Origin: an uncultured Parabacteroides sp.
GTDB taxonomy: Bacteria; Bacteroidota; Bacteroidia; Bacteroidales; Tannerellaceae
Length of the DNA: 35,458 nt
Assembly: GCF_905196875.1 (NCBI RefSeq)
Contig: NZ_CAJJWO010000053.1
Coordinates: forward strand, 1-35,458
Reading direction: 5' to 3'
Made by a program: the position numbers and the translations under genes. Numbering within the stretch: the first letter of the stretch is position 1; each line of letters opens with the position of its first letter. Of the stretch, positions 1 to 6,402 are shown in pieces. Under the pieces are notes generated by a model. That model ran no database searches. It worked only from the letters and a program-made list of their open reading frames with translations, and had not been told where the DNA came from.

Positions 1-233
1 ATATCCGCAGGGACGCGATGAACCTGACCCGTTGTATCTACCGGGCGAATGTGTCACCGGACAAATCGCCCCACCTGATGCAATTGGTGGATGAGTTCGA
101 ATTCCTGAAACTGGAAATCCGTCTGTGTAACGATCTGCGTATCATCGACACGGGTAGTTATGCCAAGTTGGTCTTGTTGATGGAAGATATCGGGCGACAG
201 ATATCGGGGTGGCGGAAAAGTATAATCAAATAA
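1..233 (+). CDS. Avd-like four-helix-bundle protein, C-terminal part (5' end outside window)
   Basis: The reading frame is open to the left edge, so the gene starts before the window; the ATG at 18 is probably internal. The visible ~76 residues are helical and end in a GRQISGWRKS segment. That matches the C-terminal 'IGRxLGxW' signature of Avd, the pentameric four-helix-bundle protein that binds the reverse transcriptase and template RNA of diversity-generating retroelements (DGRs). The preceding RANVSPDKSPHL segment and the RL-x-x-DLR helix also fit the Avd/S23-type fold. The next gene starts 13 bp downstream behind an AAGGA ribosome-binding site, so the two are probably co-transcribed. No reverse transcriptase, template repeat or variable repeat is visible; these would have to lie upstream. 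Alternative: a four-helix-bundle protein of the same superfamily that is unconnected to a DGR. Confidence 0.65.
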   Translation, partial: IRRDAMNLTRCIYRANVSPDKSPHLMQLVDEFEFLKLEIRLCNDLRIIDTGSYAKLVLLMEDIGRQISGWRKSIIK

Positions 234-245
234 AAGGAATTATTT

Positions 246-749
246 ATGGATTTGAAACAGAAACTGGCTTTGGAGACAGCCGAGAGTAATAACATATACT
301 TATATCGCGAAGGTCTTTTCTGGAAGGCGTATGAGCGTTCGGCAATTAAATTTATACAGACCATAACTGCTTATCAGGTAAATACCCGTTTCTGTAAGGT
401 GGTTAATATGGAAGTGATCTCACTGGGTTTTCCGGATGCGGTTCTTCCGAAGATACTTGAAAATCGCGAGTACGATAAAATAGATGAAAAGCAATTGGCT
501 ATTCGTTCGGTATTGCTCGGTGATGAAGAGTTTGCGACGGCAAAAAATCAGTGTATTTCGAGTATAATGCCTGTATCGAGACAGGCAGTTCCTCTGAAAA
601 ACTCTCCTGTCAGGATGGAGTCGGATGCCGGTGTACGGGTATTGGAACGGCTGCGTTTGTATGACATAGCGGGAGCGACCCCGATAGAGTGTATGATCTT
701 CCTGTCGTCGTTGAAGAAACAATTGGAGAGTGATGTAATAGTAGTATAA
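246..749 (+). CDS. small MutS-domain-I-like protein, probable DGR accessory gene
   Basis: A 167-residue soluble protein. Residues 17-70 follow the pattern of the MutS mismatch-recognition domain I. IYLYREGLFWKAYERSA lines up with the MutS segment around its Phe-x-Glu motif (GDFYELFxxDA), and SLGFPDAVLPKIL (59-71) lines up with the MutS 'AGxPxHAxxxYL' segment. Phe25 is kept, but the Glu position holds Lys27. The clamp, ATPase and other MutS domains are absent. MutS-like ORFs have been described as accessory genes beside some DGRs, which fits the Avd-like gene 13 bp upstream. The C-terminal half (about 100-167) is not assigned. The ATG has a good AAGGA ribosome-binding site. The fold call rests on pattern similarity by eye; the DGR role is inference. 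Confidence 0.6.
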   Translation: MDLKQKLALETAESNNIYLYREGLFWKAYERSAIKFIQTITAYQVNTRFCKVVNMEVISLGFPDAVLPKILENREYDKIDEKQLAIRSVLLGDEEFATAKNQCISSIMPVSRQAVPLKNSPVRMESDAGVRVLERLRLYDIAGATPIECMIFLSSLKKQLESDVIVV

Positions 750-803
750 GAAAACATCTGTTAGAATCTACTGAAAGTTCCCCGTATAACCATCTGATAT
801 ATT

Positions 804-1289
804 ATGAAACAACAAAAGAAACTTGAAGCCTTGTTCCCGAAGGGTATCCTGCCCGATGTTGACGAATTTAACCGGAGCCTCGACGCCATGTCTGCCAAGG
901 GTAGAAAACTGTTTCGTGAGAAGATATACCGCCTGGCTTTCCTTATCTGGCACGCCCTGCCTCAAAAACACCGTATCTTTATAATAGGAGTGATCATTCA
1001 TGACCGGCAGGCGTATGCCGACTTTGTCATACAGGAAACGGTGATCGGATACATCCGGTATCCGCTCCGTCACCCCGCCTTATTCATCCGTATGCTTCAC
1101 CTGACCGAGGCCGTGGAGCGTACCGCTTCCGTTTCGTTGAACGGACTGGCTATGTCGGTCATAATCAGTTTCGAAACTCCTTGGGGGATCAGTACGATGC
1201 GCGATAAGATCAGCAAAGGTGGAATAACGTCTGAGGAGGTGCTGATATTGGCGGGGAAAGTGACGGTATTGGATTATTACGGAGGATAA
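804..1289 (+). CDS. conserved-looking hypothetical protein
   Basis: I do not recognise this 161-residue protein. It has no signal peptide, lipobox or convincing transmembrane helix; the hydrophobic run around 56-64 (IFIIGVIIH) looks like a buried strand. The N-terminal half is basic and helical (EKIYRLAFLIWHALPQKHR). It starts 54 bp after the MutS-like gene on the same strand and ends before a 276-bp gap, so it could be the last gene of the Avd/MutS-like unit. Length, codon use and placement between two credible genes argue that it is real. A DGR-associated role is possible only by position. Confidence 0.7.
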   Translation: MKQQKKLEALFPKGILPDVDEFNRSLDAMSAKGRKLFREKIYRLAFLIWHALPQKHRIFIIGVIIHDRQAYADFVIQETVIGYIRYPLRHPALFIRMLHLTEAVERTASVSLNGLAMSVIISFETPWGISTMRDKISKGGITSEEVLILAGKVTVLDYYGG

Positions 1290-1306
1290 CCATGTTGGGT
1301 GAGTAT

Positions 1307-1319
1307 GGGAGTTACTCCC
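1307..1319. repeat. short perfect inverted repeat after the DGR-like unit
   Basis: GGGAGT and ACTCCC flank a single T, 18 bp after the stop codon of the 161-residue gene. It could be the stem of a weak transcription end or a protein-binding site. No U-run follows, so it is not a convincing intrinsic terminator. Confidence 0.3.
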
Positions 1320-1493
1320 GATTCTAAAATTTCATATTGACAAACTTAATTCATATTTTGATAATATCTAATACATGTTAAATAATGGCCGAAACCTGTC
1401 GGTGCGGAGAGCCGTAAAAAAAGGTATTTTAAGATTTTTGTTGTTTGTAAGGTGTTGTTAATTAGAGGTTTGATAGGATTGCCTACGCCGATC

Positions 1494-1521
1494 TTTGCCT
1501 GTATGTCTATCCCTACCTTTG
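1494..1521 (+). promoter_or_regulatory. Bacteroidales-type promoter for the HU/lysis-like operon
   Basis: A TACCTTTG box at 1514-1521 matches the Bacteroides -7 consensus TAnnTTTG. A TTTG at 1494-1497 could be the -33 element, though the 16-bp spacer is shorter than the usual ~19-20. Transcription would begin near 1528, leaving a ~38-base leader before the ATG at 1566. This is one reason not to use in-frame upstream start codons from 1452 onward. Confidence 0.5.
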
Positions 1522-1565
1522 TATCGTTCCCTGGAAACGAATATGAACCATTAAAAATTAAACTT

Positions 1566-2003
1566 ATGGCATTGAAATTTAGAAAAGTGCAACGTCGGGT
1601 GCTGAGTGGCGACGACAAGGACAAAGTGAAAACCTATGCAGTAGCCAAATCGTCGAGCTATTGCGATATGGACAAATTGTGTGAACTGATCTCCAGCCGT
1701 TCGGCTATGTCGAGTGCCGATGTAAAGGCGATACTCGATTCGTTGAACTGGGCGATGGGATTGGAGCTTCGCTCGGGAAGTATTGTACAGGTGGGGGAAT
1801 TCGGAAGTTTTCGTTTCTCTGTCCGTTCGAAGGGAGCGGATACGAAGGAGGCATTTAATGCTTCTATGATTAAAAAGGCACGTATCATCTTTACGCCGGG
1901 TGCCAGCTTGCGCTGGACCAGCGAACTCGCGAAGTTTGAAGAAGACGACGTGAAGGTCGTTGAAAAGAAGGCGGAAGAGGACGATCGTCCGGTAATCGAG
2001 TAA
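1566..2003 (+). CDS. HU-like DNA-binding protein (HU-HIG type)
   Basis: A 145-residue basic protein opening MALKFRKVQRRV, with the HU/IHF layout: an N-terminal helical region (about 28-60, with DMDKLCELISSRSAMSSADVKAILD) and a beta-arm region carrying VQVGEFGSFRFSVRSKG (about 74-92). A charged, acidic tail follows. The length and opening fit the Bacteroidales HU-related family, which is longer than canonical ~90-residue HU. The frame is open upstream to 1452, but the ATG at 1566 is preferred because the family begins with this sequence and the predicted promoter lies at 1494-1521. These HU-like genes commonly sit beside cell-wall hydrolase genes in Bacteroidales mobile or surface loci, as here. 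The likely role is nucleoid or local DNA architecture; the target is unknown. Confidence 0.88.
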   Translation: MALKFRKVQRRVLSGDDKDKVKTYAVAKSSSYCDMDKLCELISSRSAMSSADVKAILDSLNWAMGLELRSGSIVQVGEFGSFRFSVRSKGADTKEAFNASMIKKARIIFTPGASLRWTSELAKFEEDDVKVVEKKAEEDDRPVIE

Positions 2004-2048
2004 TATCGTAATTGTAGGATTGGCAGTTTAAAAAGAGAGGGGAACGAT

Positions 2049-2267
2049 ATGAAAAAGAAACTGACAGTTCAACTGGTAATGGCAATCCTGCTCGTATTGA
2101 GCGGGATTGTCCTTCTTTTCTCCGGTTTCTGGATTGCTCCGAAAGGGGAGATCCATAGTAGTGTGCTGGTGGCTTTCGGGGAGACCTGCACCTTTGCCGG
2201 GGCTTTGTTTGGGGTGGATTATTCGTATAAAATTAAATCGATACAAAATGAAAGAGAGAATAAGTAG
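2049..2267 (+). CDS. small two-helix membrane protein, holin-like
   Basis: A 72-residue protein with a basic start (MKKKL), a hydrophobic helix at about 7-28 (VQLVMAILLVLSGIVLLFSG), a short loop with a PKGE turn, a second weaker hydrophobic segment at about 38-55, and a charged C-terminal tail (KIKSIQNERENK). Size and layout fit a class II-type holin. Its 3' end overlaps the start of the M15 peptidase gene by 20 bp, so the two are probably translationally coupled. A holin function is inferred only from topology plus the neighbouring signal-less peptidoglycan hydrolase and spanin-like lipoprotein; I see no family motif. Confidence 0.7.
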   Translation: MKKKLTVQLVMAILLVLSGIVLLFSGFWIAPKGEIHSSVLVAFGETCTFAGALFGVDYSYKIKSIQNERENK

Positions 2268-2658
2268 GGATTTTAACTGGGAAGAAATGACGTATAGCCG
2301 GACGGCGGTGGAGAACGGGTTGCGCAACATTCCTCCGATAGAGGTCGAGATTGCGATGAAGCAGTTAGTGAAACGTCTGTTGCAACCGTTGCGAATAGCT
2401 TATGCACAGCCGATTGCGATAACGAGCGGTTACCGCAGTCCGGAGGTGAATAAATTGGCGGGCGGTGTACCTTCGAGCCAGCATGTGAAAGGGGAAGCGG
2501 CCGACTGTTATGTGCCTGATCCGGAGGTATTGTTGAATGTGTTGCGTTTTTGCAAGTTGCCTTTCGACCAGGCGATCCTTTATAAGCGTAAGAAGTTCCT
2601 ACATCTTTCACTCAGGGCGAAAGGGGCGAACCGATATCAGATTATTATTAATAAATGA
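2248..2658 (+). CDS. M15-family zinc peptidase (peptidoglycan hydrolase, endolysin-like)
   Basis: A 136-residue single-domain protein of the peptidase M15A type, which cleaves peptide crosslinks of peptidoglycan. The zinc site is complete: SSQHVKGEAAD gives His79 and Asp86, and FLHLSL gives His119. The upstream ITSGYRSPEVN block (58-68) is also typical. There is no signal peptide, so export would need a holin or lysis, in keeping with the small membrane protein immediately upstream. The in-frame region before 2248 overlaps the membrane-protein gene and reads as a shadow, so the ATG at 2248 (MKERISRDFNWEEM) is chosen. The gene sits between a holin-like and a spanin-like gene, which suggests a lysis cassette. 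Confidence 0.88.
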   Translation: MKERISRDFNWEEMTYSRTAVENGLRNIPPIEVEIAMKQLVKRLLQPLRIAYAQPIAITSGYRSPEVNKLAGGVPSSQHVKGEAADCYVPDPEVLLNVLRFCKLPFDQAILYKRKKFLHLSLRAKGANRYQIIINK

Positions 2659-2670
2659 AAGGGGGATTGT

Positions 2671-3135
2671 ATGAGTTTATCAGGTAGATATTTTATTGTT
2701 CCGATTGTACTACTATTCGTTTTGTTGCCCGGTTGTAGTGCCGGGCGGCAAAGCAGAGTACAGCGTGAAACTATTGCCGAAACAAAGGTGGTTCGCACTG
2801 ATAGCCTGTTGTTGCATGACTTGTTTCTGGCTTCCCGTAATAGGACGATCGATATAGAACATATCGTGTTCGATACCAGTCGGCCGGATACGCTCTGTTC
2901 TGATAGTTGTCGCAAAGCTACATTACCTTCGGTATATTCCGTCACCCGTATCGCTATCGATGAGCAAAGCAAGGTAGAGGCTAAAACCTCTGTCAAGTCC
3001 GGATTTGTAAGCGAAAGTCGTTCTACCGGTTCCGACTCTTTGCAAAAAGAACATATAGCGAATTTATCTTCTGGCAGATGGATGTTTGTGTTGTTACTGA
3101 TATTATTTCTTTATTTATTGATTAAACTAAAATAG
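2671..3135 (+). CDS. lipoprotein with C-terminal membrane anchor (unimolecular-spanin-like)
   Basis: A 154-residue protein with a hydrophobic N-terminus and lipobox (LLPGC, Cys22), a ~110-residue hydrophilic middle rich in Ser/Thr and charged residues, and a C-terminal transmembrane helix (about 136-152, WMFVLLLILFLYLLI) ending in KLK. This is the layout of a unimolecular spanin: an outer-membrane lipid anchor and an inner-membrane helix joined by a periplasmic linker, used by some phages to fuse the two membranes at lysis. A strong AAAGGGGG ribosome-binding site precedes the ATG, 12 bp after the M15 gene. Its 3' end overlaps the convergent DUF3990 gene by 14 bp. The spanin role is inference from topology and context; an ordinary envelope lipoprotein is the alternative. 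Confidence 0.72.
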   Translation: MSLSGRYFIVPIVLLFVLLPGCSAGRQSRVQRETIAETKVVRTDSLLLHDLFLASRNRTIDIEHIVFDTSRPDTLCSDSCRKATLPSVYSVTRIAIDEQSKVEAKTSVKSGFVSESRSTGSDSLQKEHIANLSSGRWMFVLLLILFLYLLIKLK

Positions 3136-3604
3136 TCTTGAGGTATATTATCTTATCTAAAGCTCTTTCTGTATGAAAAGAAATCTGGTCAAAAAGCCGA
3201 TGTACTTTTAGTCGTGTAACAGTTTCTTCTACGGTATATGCCCCGGCTTCGTAGAGAACCAGAGTTTGATAAATTGTATCATTGGCTACAGCTCCTTTTA
3301 CAATATCATATTCATGTAAGGGATTTCCTCGTCGGTTTCCTGTTACGAATTCAAGCCATTCGCGGTTAGCATTCGGAAATAAAAGAATCGATAAATCGTT
3401 GTTTGATAATAGATCGTTATCTATTTCATACAGGTTGACATAAGCAACTTTGGCGGCAGTCCTTTTTTGCTTAATTGTTGCCCAGCGGGTTGCTTGCTCA
3501 ATATTAGTCGTTGTGTAAAAGCCTTTTCCAAAATCAAGGAACCGATCGCTTTCGATCAATCGGGGACAATCTATAATTTGTGTGCTTCCGTGATAAATGA
3601 TCAT
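3122..3604 (-). CDS. DUF3990 protein, ADP-ribosyltransferase-like; probable toxin
   Basis: A 160-residue protein of the DUF3990 family. The start IIYHGST (His5) and the FLDFGKGFYTTTNIEQA block (Tyr30) closely resemble the YHGT and KGFYST segments around the NAD-binding His and Tyr of diphtheria-toxin-type ADP-ribosyltransferases. The C-terminal FHTERALDKI block offers Glu146 as a candidate catalytic glutamate. No signal peptide is present, so it would act in the cytoplasm. The ATG overlaps the stop of the upstream DUF3791 gene (ATGA type), and a third small gene precedes that. DUF3990 and DUF3791 genes often travel as a pair. The enzyme class and the toxin role are inferred from motif resemblance and operon form; the target is unknown. 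Confidence 0.8.
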   Translation of the reverse strand: MIIYHGSTQIIDCPRLIESDRFLDFGKGFYTTTNIEQATRWATIKQKRTAAKVAYVNLYEIDNDLLSNNDLSILLFPNANREWLEFVTGNRRGNPLHEYDIVKGAVANDTIYQTLVLYEAGAYTVEETVTRLKVHRLFDQISFHTERALDKIIYLKTILV

Positions 3605-3813
3605 TTTGTGTGTTGTTTGTGGTGGATATAGTCGTTTATATCAGCAATGATATAATCTTGCCCCTGGGTATGAAGAACTTCGAACCCTTCTGTCAGATAG
3701 GGGATGATATCAAACTGTTCAAAGTCTTTCCAGGCTTCAGCGCCACTGATACCTTTGGATGTCTTGTAACTTTCCAAACAAAAAACAATGAATTGTTGTA
3801 TCGCATCTTCCAT
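3601..3813 (-). CDS. DUF3791 protein, probable antitoxin partner
   Basis: A 70-residue acidic protein of the DUF3791 type: FIVFCLESYK near the N-terminus, an ISGAEAWKDFEQFD middle, and the LHTQGQDYIIADINDYI end are the family's usual blocks. It sits 6 bp after the 81-residue gene and overlaps the DUF3990 gene by 4 bp, so the three are probably translated together. Small size, acidic character and its place directly before an ADP-ribosyltransferase-like gene suggest the neutralising partner of a toxin-antitoxin pair. No DNA-binding motif is evident. The antitoxin role is inference. Confidence 0.78.
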   Translation of the reverse strand: MEDAIQQFIVFCLESYKTSKGISGAEAWKDFEQFDIIPYLTEGFEVLHTQGQDYIIADINDYIHHKQHTK

Positions 3814-3819
3814 AAGTAT

Positions 3820-4065
3820 CTATACTAAATCGGGAAAATAAACTTCACCTGTCTCTTTTTCATGAAACAGCATTTCGACTAACATACGGGGACTGTAGTG
3901 CCATAGTTTGGTTTCTTCTTTTTCCAGTAAAGCGTATGTACGGGAGGTATATAGAAGACGCAATGCATCCGACAAAGAAAACGAATGTTGCTTTCTTAGT
4001 TCTTCCAGCAGACTTTGTATTTTCAGCGGAAACAAGGCATTAAATAATTTTACATCCATAATCAT
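3820..4065 (-). CDS. small protein opening the DUF3791-DUF3990 operon
   Basis: An 81-residue protein. An in-frame ATG two codons in (MDVKLFNALF) is an equally good start. The helical middle (LLEELRKQHSFSLSDALRLLYTSRTY) resembles a short DNA-binding or dimerisation segment, and the C-terminus ends in EVYFPDLV. It is the first gene of the three-gene leftward unit and lies 6 bp before the DUF3791 gene. By position it could regulate the unit or belong to the antitoxin; I see no diagnostic motif. Confidence 0.7.
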   Translation of the reverse strand: MIMDVKLFNALFPLKIQSLLEELRKQHSFSLSDALRLLYTSRTYALLEKEETKLWHYSPRMLVEMLFHEKETGEVYFPDLV

Positions 4066-4082
4066 ATTATTTTATCTACTAA

Positions 4083-4090
4083 CAAAGGTA
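4083..4090 (-). promoter_or_regulatory. -7 element for the DUF3791-DUF3990 operon
   Basis: On the minus strand this reads TACCTTTG, an exact match to the Bacteroides -7 pattern TAnnTTTG, 18 bp upstream of the first start codon. I found no clear -33 TTG at the expected distance, so the promoter may be weak or regulated. Confidence 0.4.
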
Positions 4091-4158
4091 AGTATTTTGT
4101 TTGACATGGAATGTATATTTATTTTGAATCGATCATTGAAACACGAAGAACTTTATGG

Positions 4159-4186
4159 TTGTCCCCTTAAAAAATGAGTATATTTG
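4159..4186 (+). promoter_or_regulatory. promoter for the NlpC/P60 lipoprotein gene
   Basis: TATATTTG at 4179-4186 matches the Bacteroides -7 consensus TAnnTTTG. A TTG at 4159-4161 is a candidate -33 element with a 17-bp spacer. The leader would be about 85 bases and contains a 26-codon open frame (4218-4298). Confidence 0.45.
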
Positions 4187-4278
4187 CATTGTTAAGAATT
4201 ATATCAGCTCAATAATCATGATTAAAGAAATCTGGGAAAACAGTCCATTAAAAACTCTTTTCTATATTAATATTGCAA

Positions 4279-4821
4279 ATGAAGGCATTGTGTTATAAAA
4301 AAAATCTTATATTCAACCTTTGGATATTCCTGTTTATACTGACCCTGACTTCCTGCGGAAGCAGAAAGCGGGTGGCTTTGCCTGCCGACTTTAAGGGACC
4401 TAAAGAATTATCACGTTTATATGGTGTGCGTATTACGCCGGAAGATAATATCTTCCTTTATAATGAAGGAGCGAAATGGTTGGGGACGCCTCACCGGATG
4501 GGGGGGAGTACTAAAAGGGGAGTGGATTGCTCCGGTTTCGTAGCCATCATGTTCCGTGAAGTTTATAGAAAACAGTTGGCACGTTCGTCGGCTGATATGT
4601 TGAAATATGACTGTAAGAAAGTGAGCCGTTCTAAGTTACAGGAGGGTGACCTGGTGTTTTTCCGCACAGGAGGAGGAAAGAAAAAAGTACCTAACCATGT
4701 CGGTATCTATCTGAAAAACGGGAAGTTTATCCATACCAGCACTTCCAAAGGAGTAATGGTCAGCAGCCTCAGTGAACCTTACTTCACACGCAGCTGGATA
4801 ACAGGCGGAAGGGTGAAGTAA
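4279..4821 (+). CDS. NlpC/P60-family lipoprotein peptidase
   Basis: A 180-residue cell-wall hydrolase. The N-terminus has a basic stretch, a hydrophobic core (IFNLWIFLFILTL) and a lipobox ending TSC (Cys26), so it should be a lipid-anchored envelope protein. The NlpC/P60 domain spans about 55-180: catalytic Cys84 in GVDCSGFV, His140 in NHVGIYL, and a third polar residue, probably His152 in FIHTSTSKG. Such enzymes cleave peptide bonds in peptidoglycan stem peptides. The ATG at 4279 is preferred over an in-frame TTG at 4273 because it starts directly with a basic signal sequence. It ends 78 bp before serS and is probably a core-genome gene. Confidence 0.92.
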   Translation: MKALCYKKNLIFNLWIFLFILTLTSCGSRKRVALPADFKGPKELSRLYGVRITPEDNIFLYNEGAKWLGTPHRMGGSTKRGVDCSGFVAIMFREVYRKQLARSSADMLKYDCKKVSRSKLQEGDLVFFRTGGGKKKVPNHVGIYLKNGKFIHTSTSKGVMVSSLSEPYFTRSWITGGRVK

Positions 4822-4862
4822 GATATTTTTGTGAACATCAGGCCGAAAGTTGCTTTTTTATG

Positions 4863-4870
4863 TATCTTTG
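4863..4870 (+). promoter_or_regulatory. -7 element for serS
   Basis: TATCTTTG matches TAnnTTTG and lies 29 bp upstream of the serS ATG. No -33 TTG at the ideal distance is visible. Its position supports the ATG at 4900 rather than an in-frame GTG at 4831, which lies upstream of this box. Confidence 0.45.
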
Positions 4871-4899
4871 TCGGCAAAATAAATAAACATAGATCAAGT

Positions 4900-6174
4900 A
4901 TGTTGACGCTTAAAATGATTACGGAGGAAACAGACCGCGTGATTCGTGGTCTGGAGAAGAAACACTTTAAGGGTGCAAAAGAAAGCATCGCTAAAGTGAT
5001 CGAACTGAACGATAAAAGACGTAGTACACAGAATCAATTAGATACAAACCTGGCAGAGGTTAATTCGCTGTCGAAAGCTATCGGTGGCCTGATGAAAGAA
5101 GGCAAGAAAGAAGAGGCCGAAGCTGCCAAGAAACGTGTTGCCGACATCAAGGAACTGAGTAAGGGTATTCAGGCTGAAATGGATCAGGCTTCGGAAGAAA
5201 TGCAGAACTTGCTTTATACAATTCCGAATGTTCCTTATGATGAAGTGCCCGAAGGTGTCGCTGCTGAAGATAATGTGGTAGAGAAAATGGGCGGTATGGA
5301 AACGGAACTGCCGAAAGATGCACTGCCTCACTGGGAATTGACAAAGAAATATGACCTAATCGATTTTGACCTCGGTGTGAAAATCACAGGAGCCGGTTTC
5401 CCGGTTTATAAAGGACAGGGAGCACAATTGCAGCGTGCCCTGATAAACTTCTTCCTGGATGAAGCACGTAAATCCGGTTATATGGAGATTATGCCGCCGA
5501 CAGTGGTAAATGCTGCTTCCGGTTTTGGTACAGGCCAGCTTCCCGATAAGGAAGGCCAGATGTATCATTGCGAAGTGGATGATCTTTATCTGATACCGAC
5601 AGCCGAAGTTCCGGTAACAAATATCTATCGCGATGTTATTTTGGATGATAAGCAGTTGCCGATCAAAAACTGTGCCTATACACAATGTTTCCGTCGTGAA
5701 GCTGGTTCTTATGGTAAGGACGTACGCGGTTTGAACCGTCTGCATGAGTTCTCTAAGGTGGAACTGGTGCGTATCGATAAACCGGAGCATTCAAAACAGT
5801 CTCACCAGGAGATGTTGGATCACGTGGAAGGCTTACTTCAGAAGCTGGAACTTCCGTATCGTATTCTTCGTCTGTGCGGTGGGGATATGAGTTTTACGGC
5901 TGCTCTTTGCTTTGACTTTGAAGTTTATTCAGAAGCTCAGAAGCGTTGGTTGGAAGTAAGTTCTGTATCCAACTTCGACACTTATCAGGCAAACCGTTTG
6001 AAATGTCGTTATCGTGATGAGAATAAAAAGACTCAGTTGTGTCACACTTTGAACGGTAGTGCTTTGGCCTTACCACGTATAGTGGCAGCCTTGCTTGAAA
6101 ACAACCAGACTCCTGAAGGTATCCGCATTCCGAAAGCGTTAATACCTTACACAGGATTTGATATGATCAAATAA
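4900..6174 (+). CDS. serS: seryl-tRNA synthetase
   Basis: A 424-residue class II aminoacyl-tRNA synthetase that charges tRNA-Ser with serine. The N-terminal ~110 residues form the long antiparallel coiled-coil arm that binds the tRNA (KRRSTQNQL... EAEAAKKRVADIKEL). The catalytic domain carries the TAEVPVTN serine-binding block (~235), motif 2 (FRREAGSYGKDVRGLNRLHEF, ~264) and motif 3 (GSALALPRIVAALLEN, ~386). Length is normal for the family. An in-frame GTG at 4831 would add 23 residues, but SerRS proteins start at MLTLKMITE, which corresponds to the ATG at 4900. A strong terminator follows, so this is probably a single-gene unit. Confidence 0.97.
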   Translation: MLTLKMITEETDRVIRGLEKKHFKGAKESIAKVIELNDKRRSTQNQLDTNLAEVNSLSKAIGGLMKEGKKEEAEAAKKRVADIKELSKGIQAEMDQASEEMQNLLYTIPNVPYDEVPEGVAAEDNVVEKMGGMETELPKDALPHWELTKKYDLIDFDLGVKITGAGFPVYKGQGAQLQRALINFFLDEARKSGYMEIMPPTVVNAASGFGTGQLPDKEGQMYHCEVDDLYLIPTAEVPVTNIYRDVILDDKQLPIKNCAYTQCFRREAGSYGKDVRGLNRLHEFSKVELVRIDKPEHSKQSHQEMLDHVEGLLQKLELPYRILRLCGGDMSFTAALCFDFEVYSEAQKRWLEVSSVSNFDTYQANRLKCRYRDENKKTQLCHTLNGSALALPRIVAALLENNQTPEGIRIPKALIPYTGFDMIK

Positions 6175-6207
6175 TATTCGTAGATTGGCTGCGGAGGAAA
6201 TAACAGG

Positions 6208-6247
6208 AAACGGGACGGAGAGTAATAGGTTTACTTCCGTCCCGTTT
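6208..6247 (+). terminator. intrinsic terminator of serS
   Basis: AAACGGGACGGA at 6208-6219 pairs perfectly with TCCGTCCCGTTT at 6236-6247 (12 bp, 16-base loop), followed by TTTGC and T-rich DNA, 34 bp after the serS stop codon. Confidence 0.85.
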
Positions 6248-6342
6248 TGCTTTAAATCTGTTTTTACGCGTCAGCCGAATGGAGTGGCTCCTGAAGTCGA
6301 CGTAACGACGTTGCCTTTAAAGTAAAAGCATACGACCTCTTT

Positions 6343-6388
6343 AAAAAAAGGATGCACCCTCTTTTCGAAAAGGGTGCATCCTTTTTTT
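6343..6388. terminator. long bidirectional terminator between serS and the CoA-disulfide-reductase-like gene
   Basis: AAAAAAAGGATGCACCCT (6343-6360) is perfectly complementary to 6371-6388, giving an 18-bp stem with a run of A on the left and T on the right. The loop region (TTTTCGAAAA) can itself pair. It can end transcription in both directions and lies 15 bp after the stop codon of the leftward gene. Confidence 0.9.
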
Positions 6389-6402
6389 GTAGTTAACCTC
6401 GT

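Noticed and set aside
1452..1565. 38-codon N-terminal extension of the HU-like protein
   Set aside because: It contains the likely promoter (1494-1521), and HU-like proteins of this type begin at the ATG at 1566.
1290..1565. Possible DGR template repeat in the gap after the MutS-like genes
   Set aside because: No second copy differing at adenines, and no C-type-lectin-like variable region, was found in the window.
2107..2247. Upstream extension of the M15 peptidase frame
   Set aside because: It overlaps the small membrane-protein gene in another frame; the peptidase similarity begins after the ATG at 2248.
4831..4899. GTG-initiated extension of serS
   Set aside because: It reaches upstream of the -7 box at 4863-4870, and SerRS proteins begin at the later ATG.
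6255..6342. Short GTCGACGTAACGACGTT symmetry between the two terminators after serS
   Set aside because: Imperfect and without neighbouring signals; probably unimportant spacer sequence.
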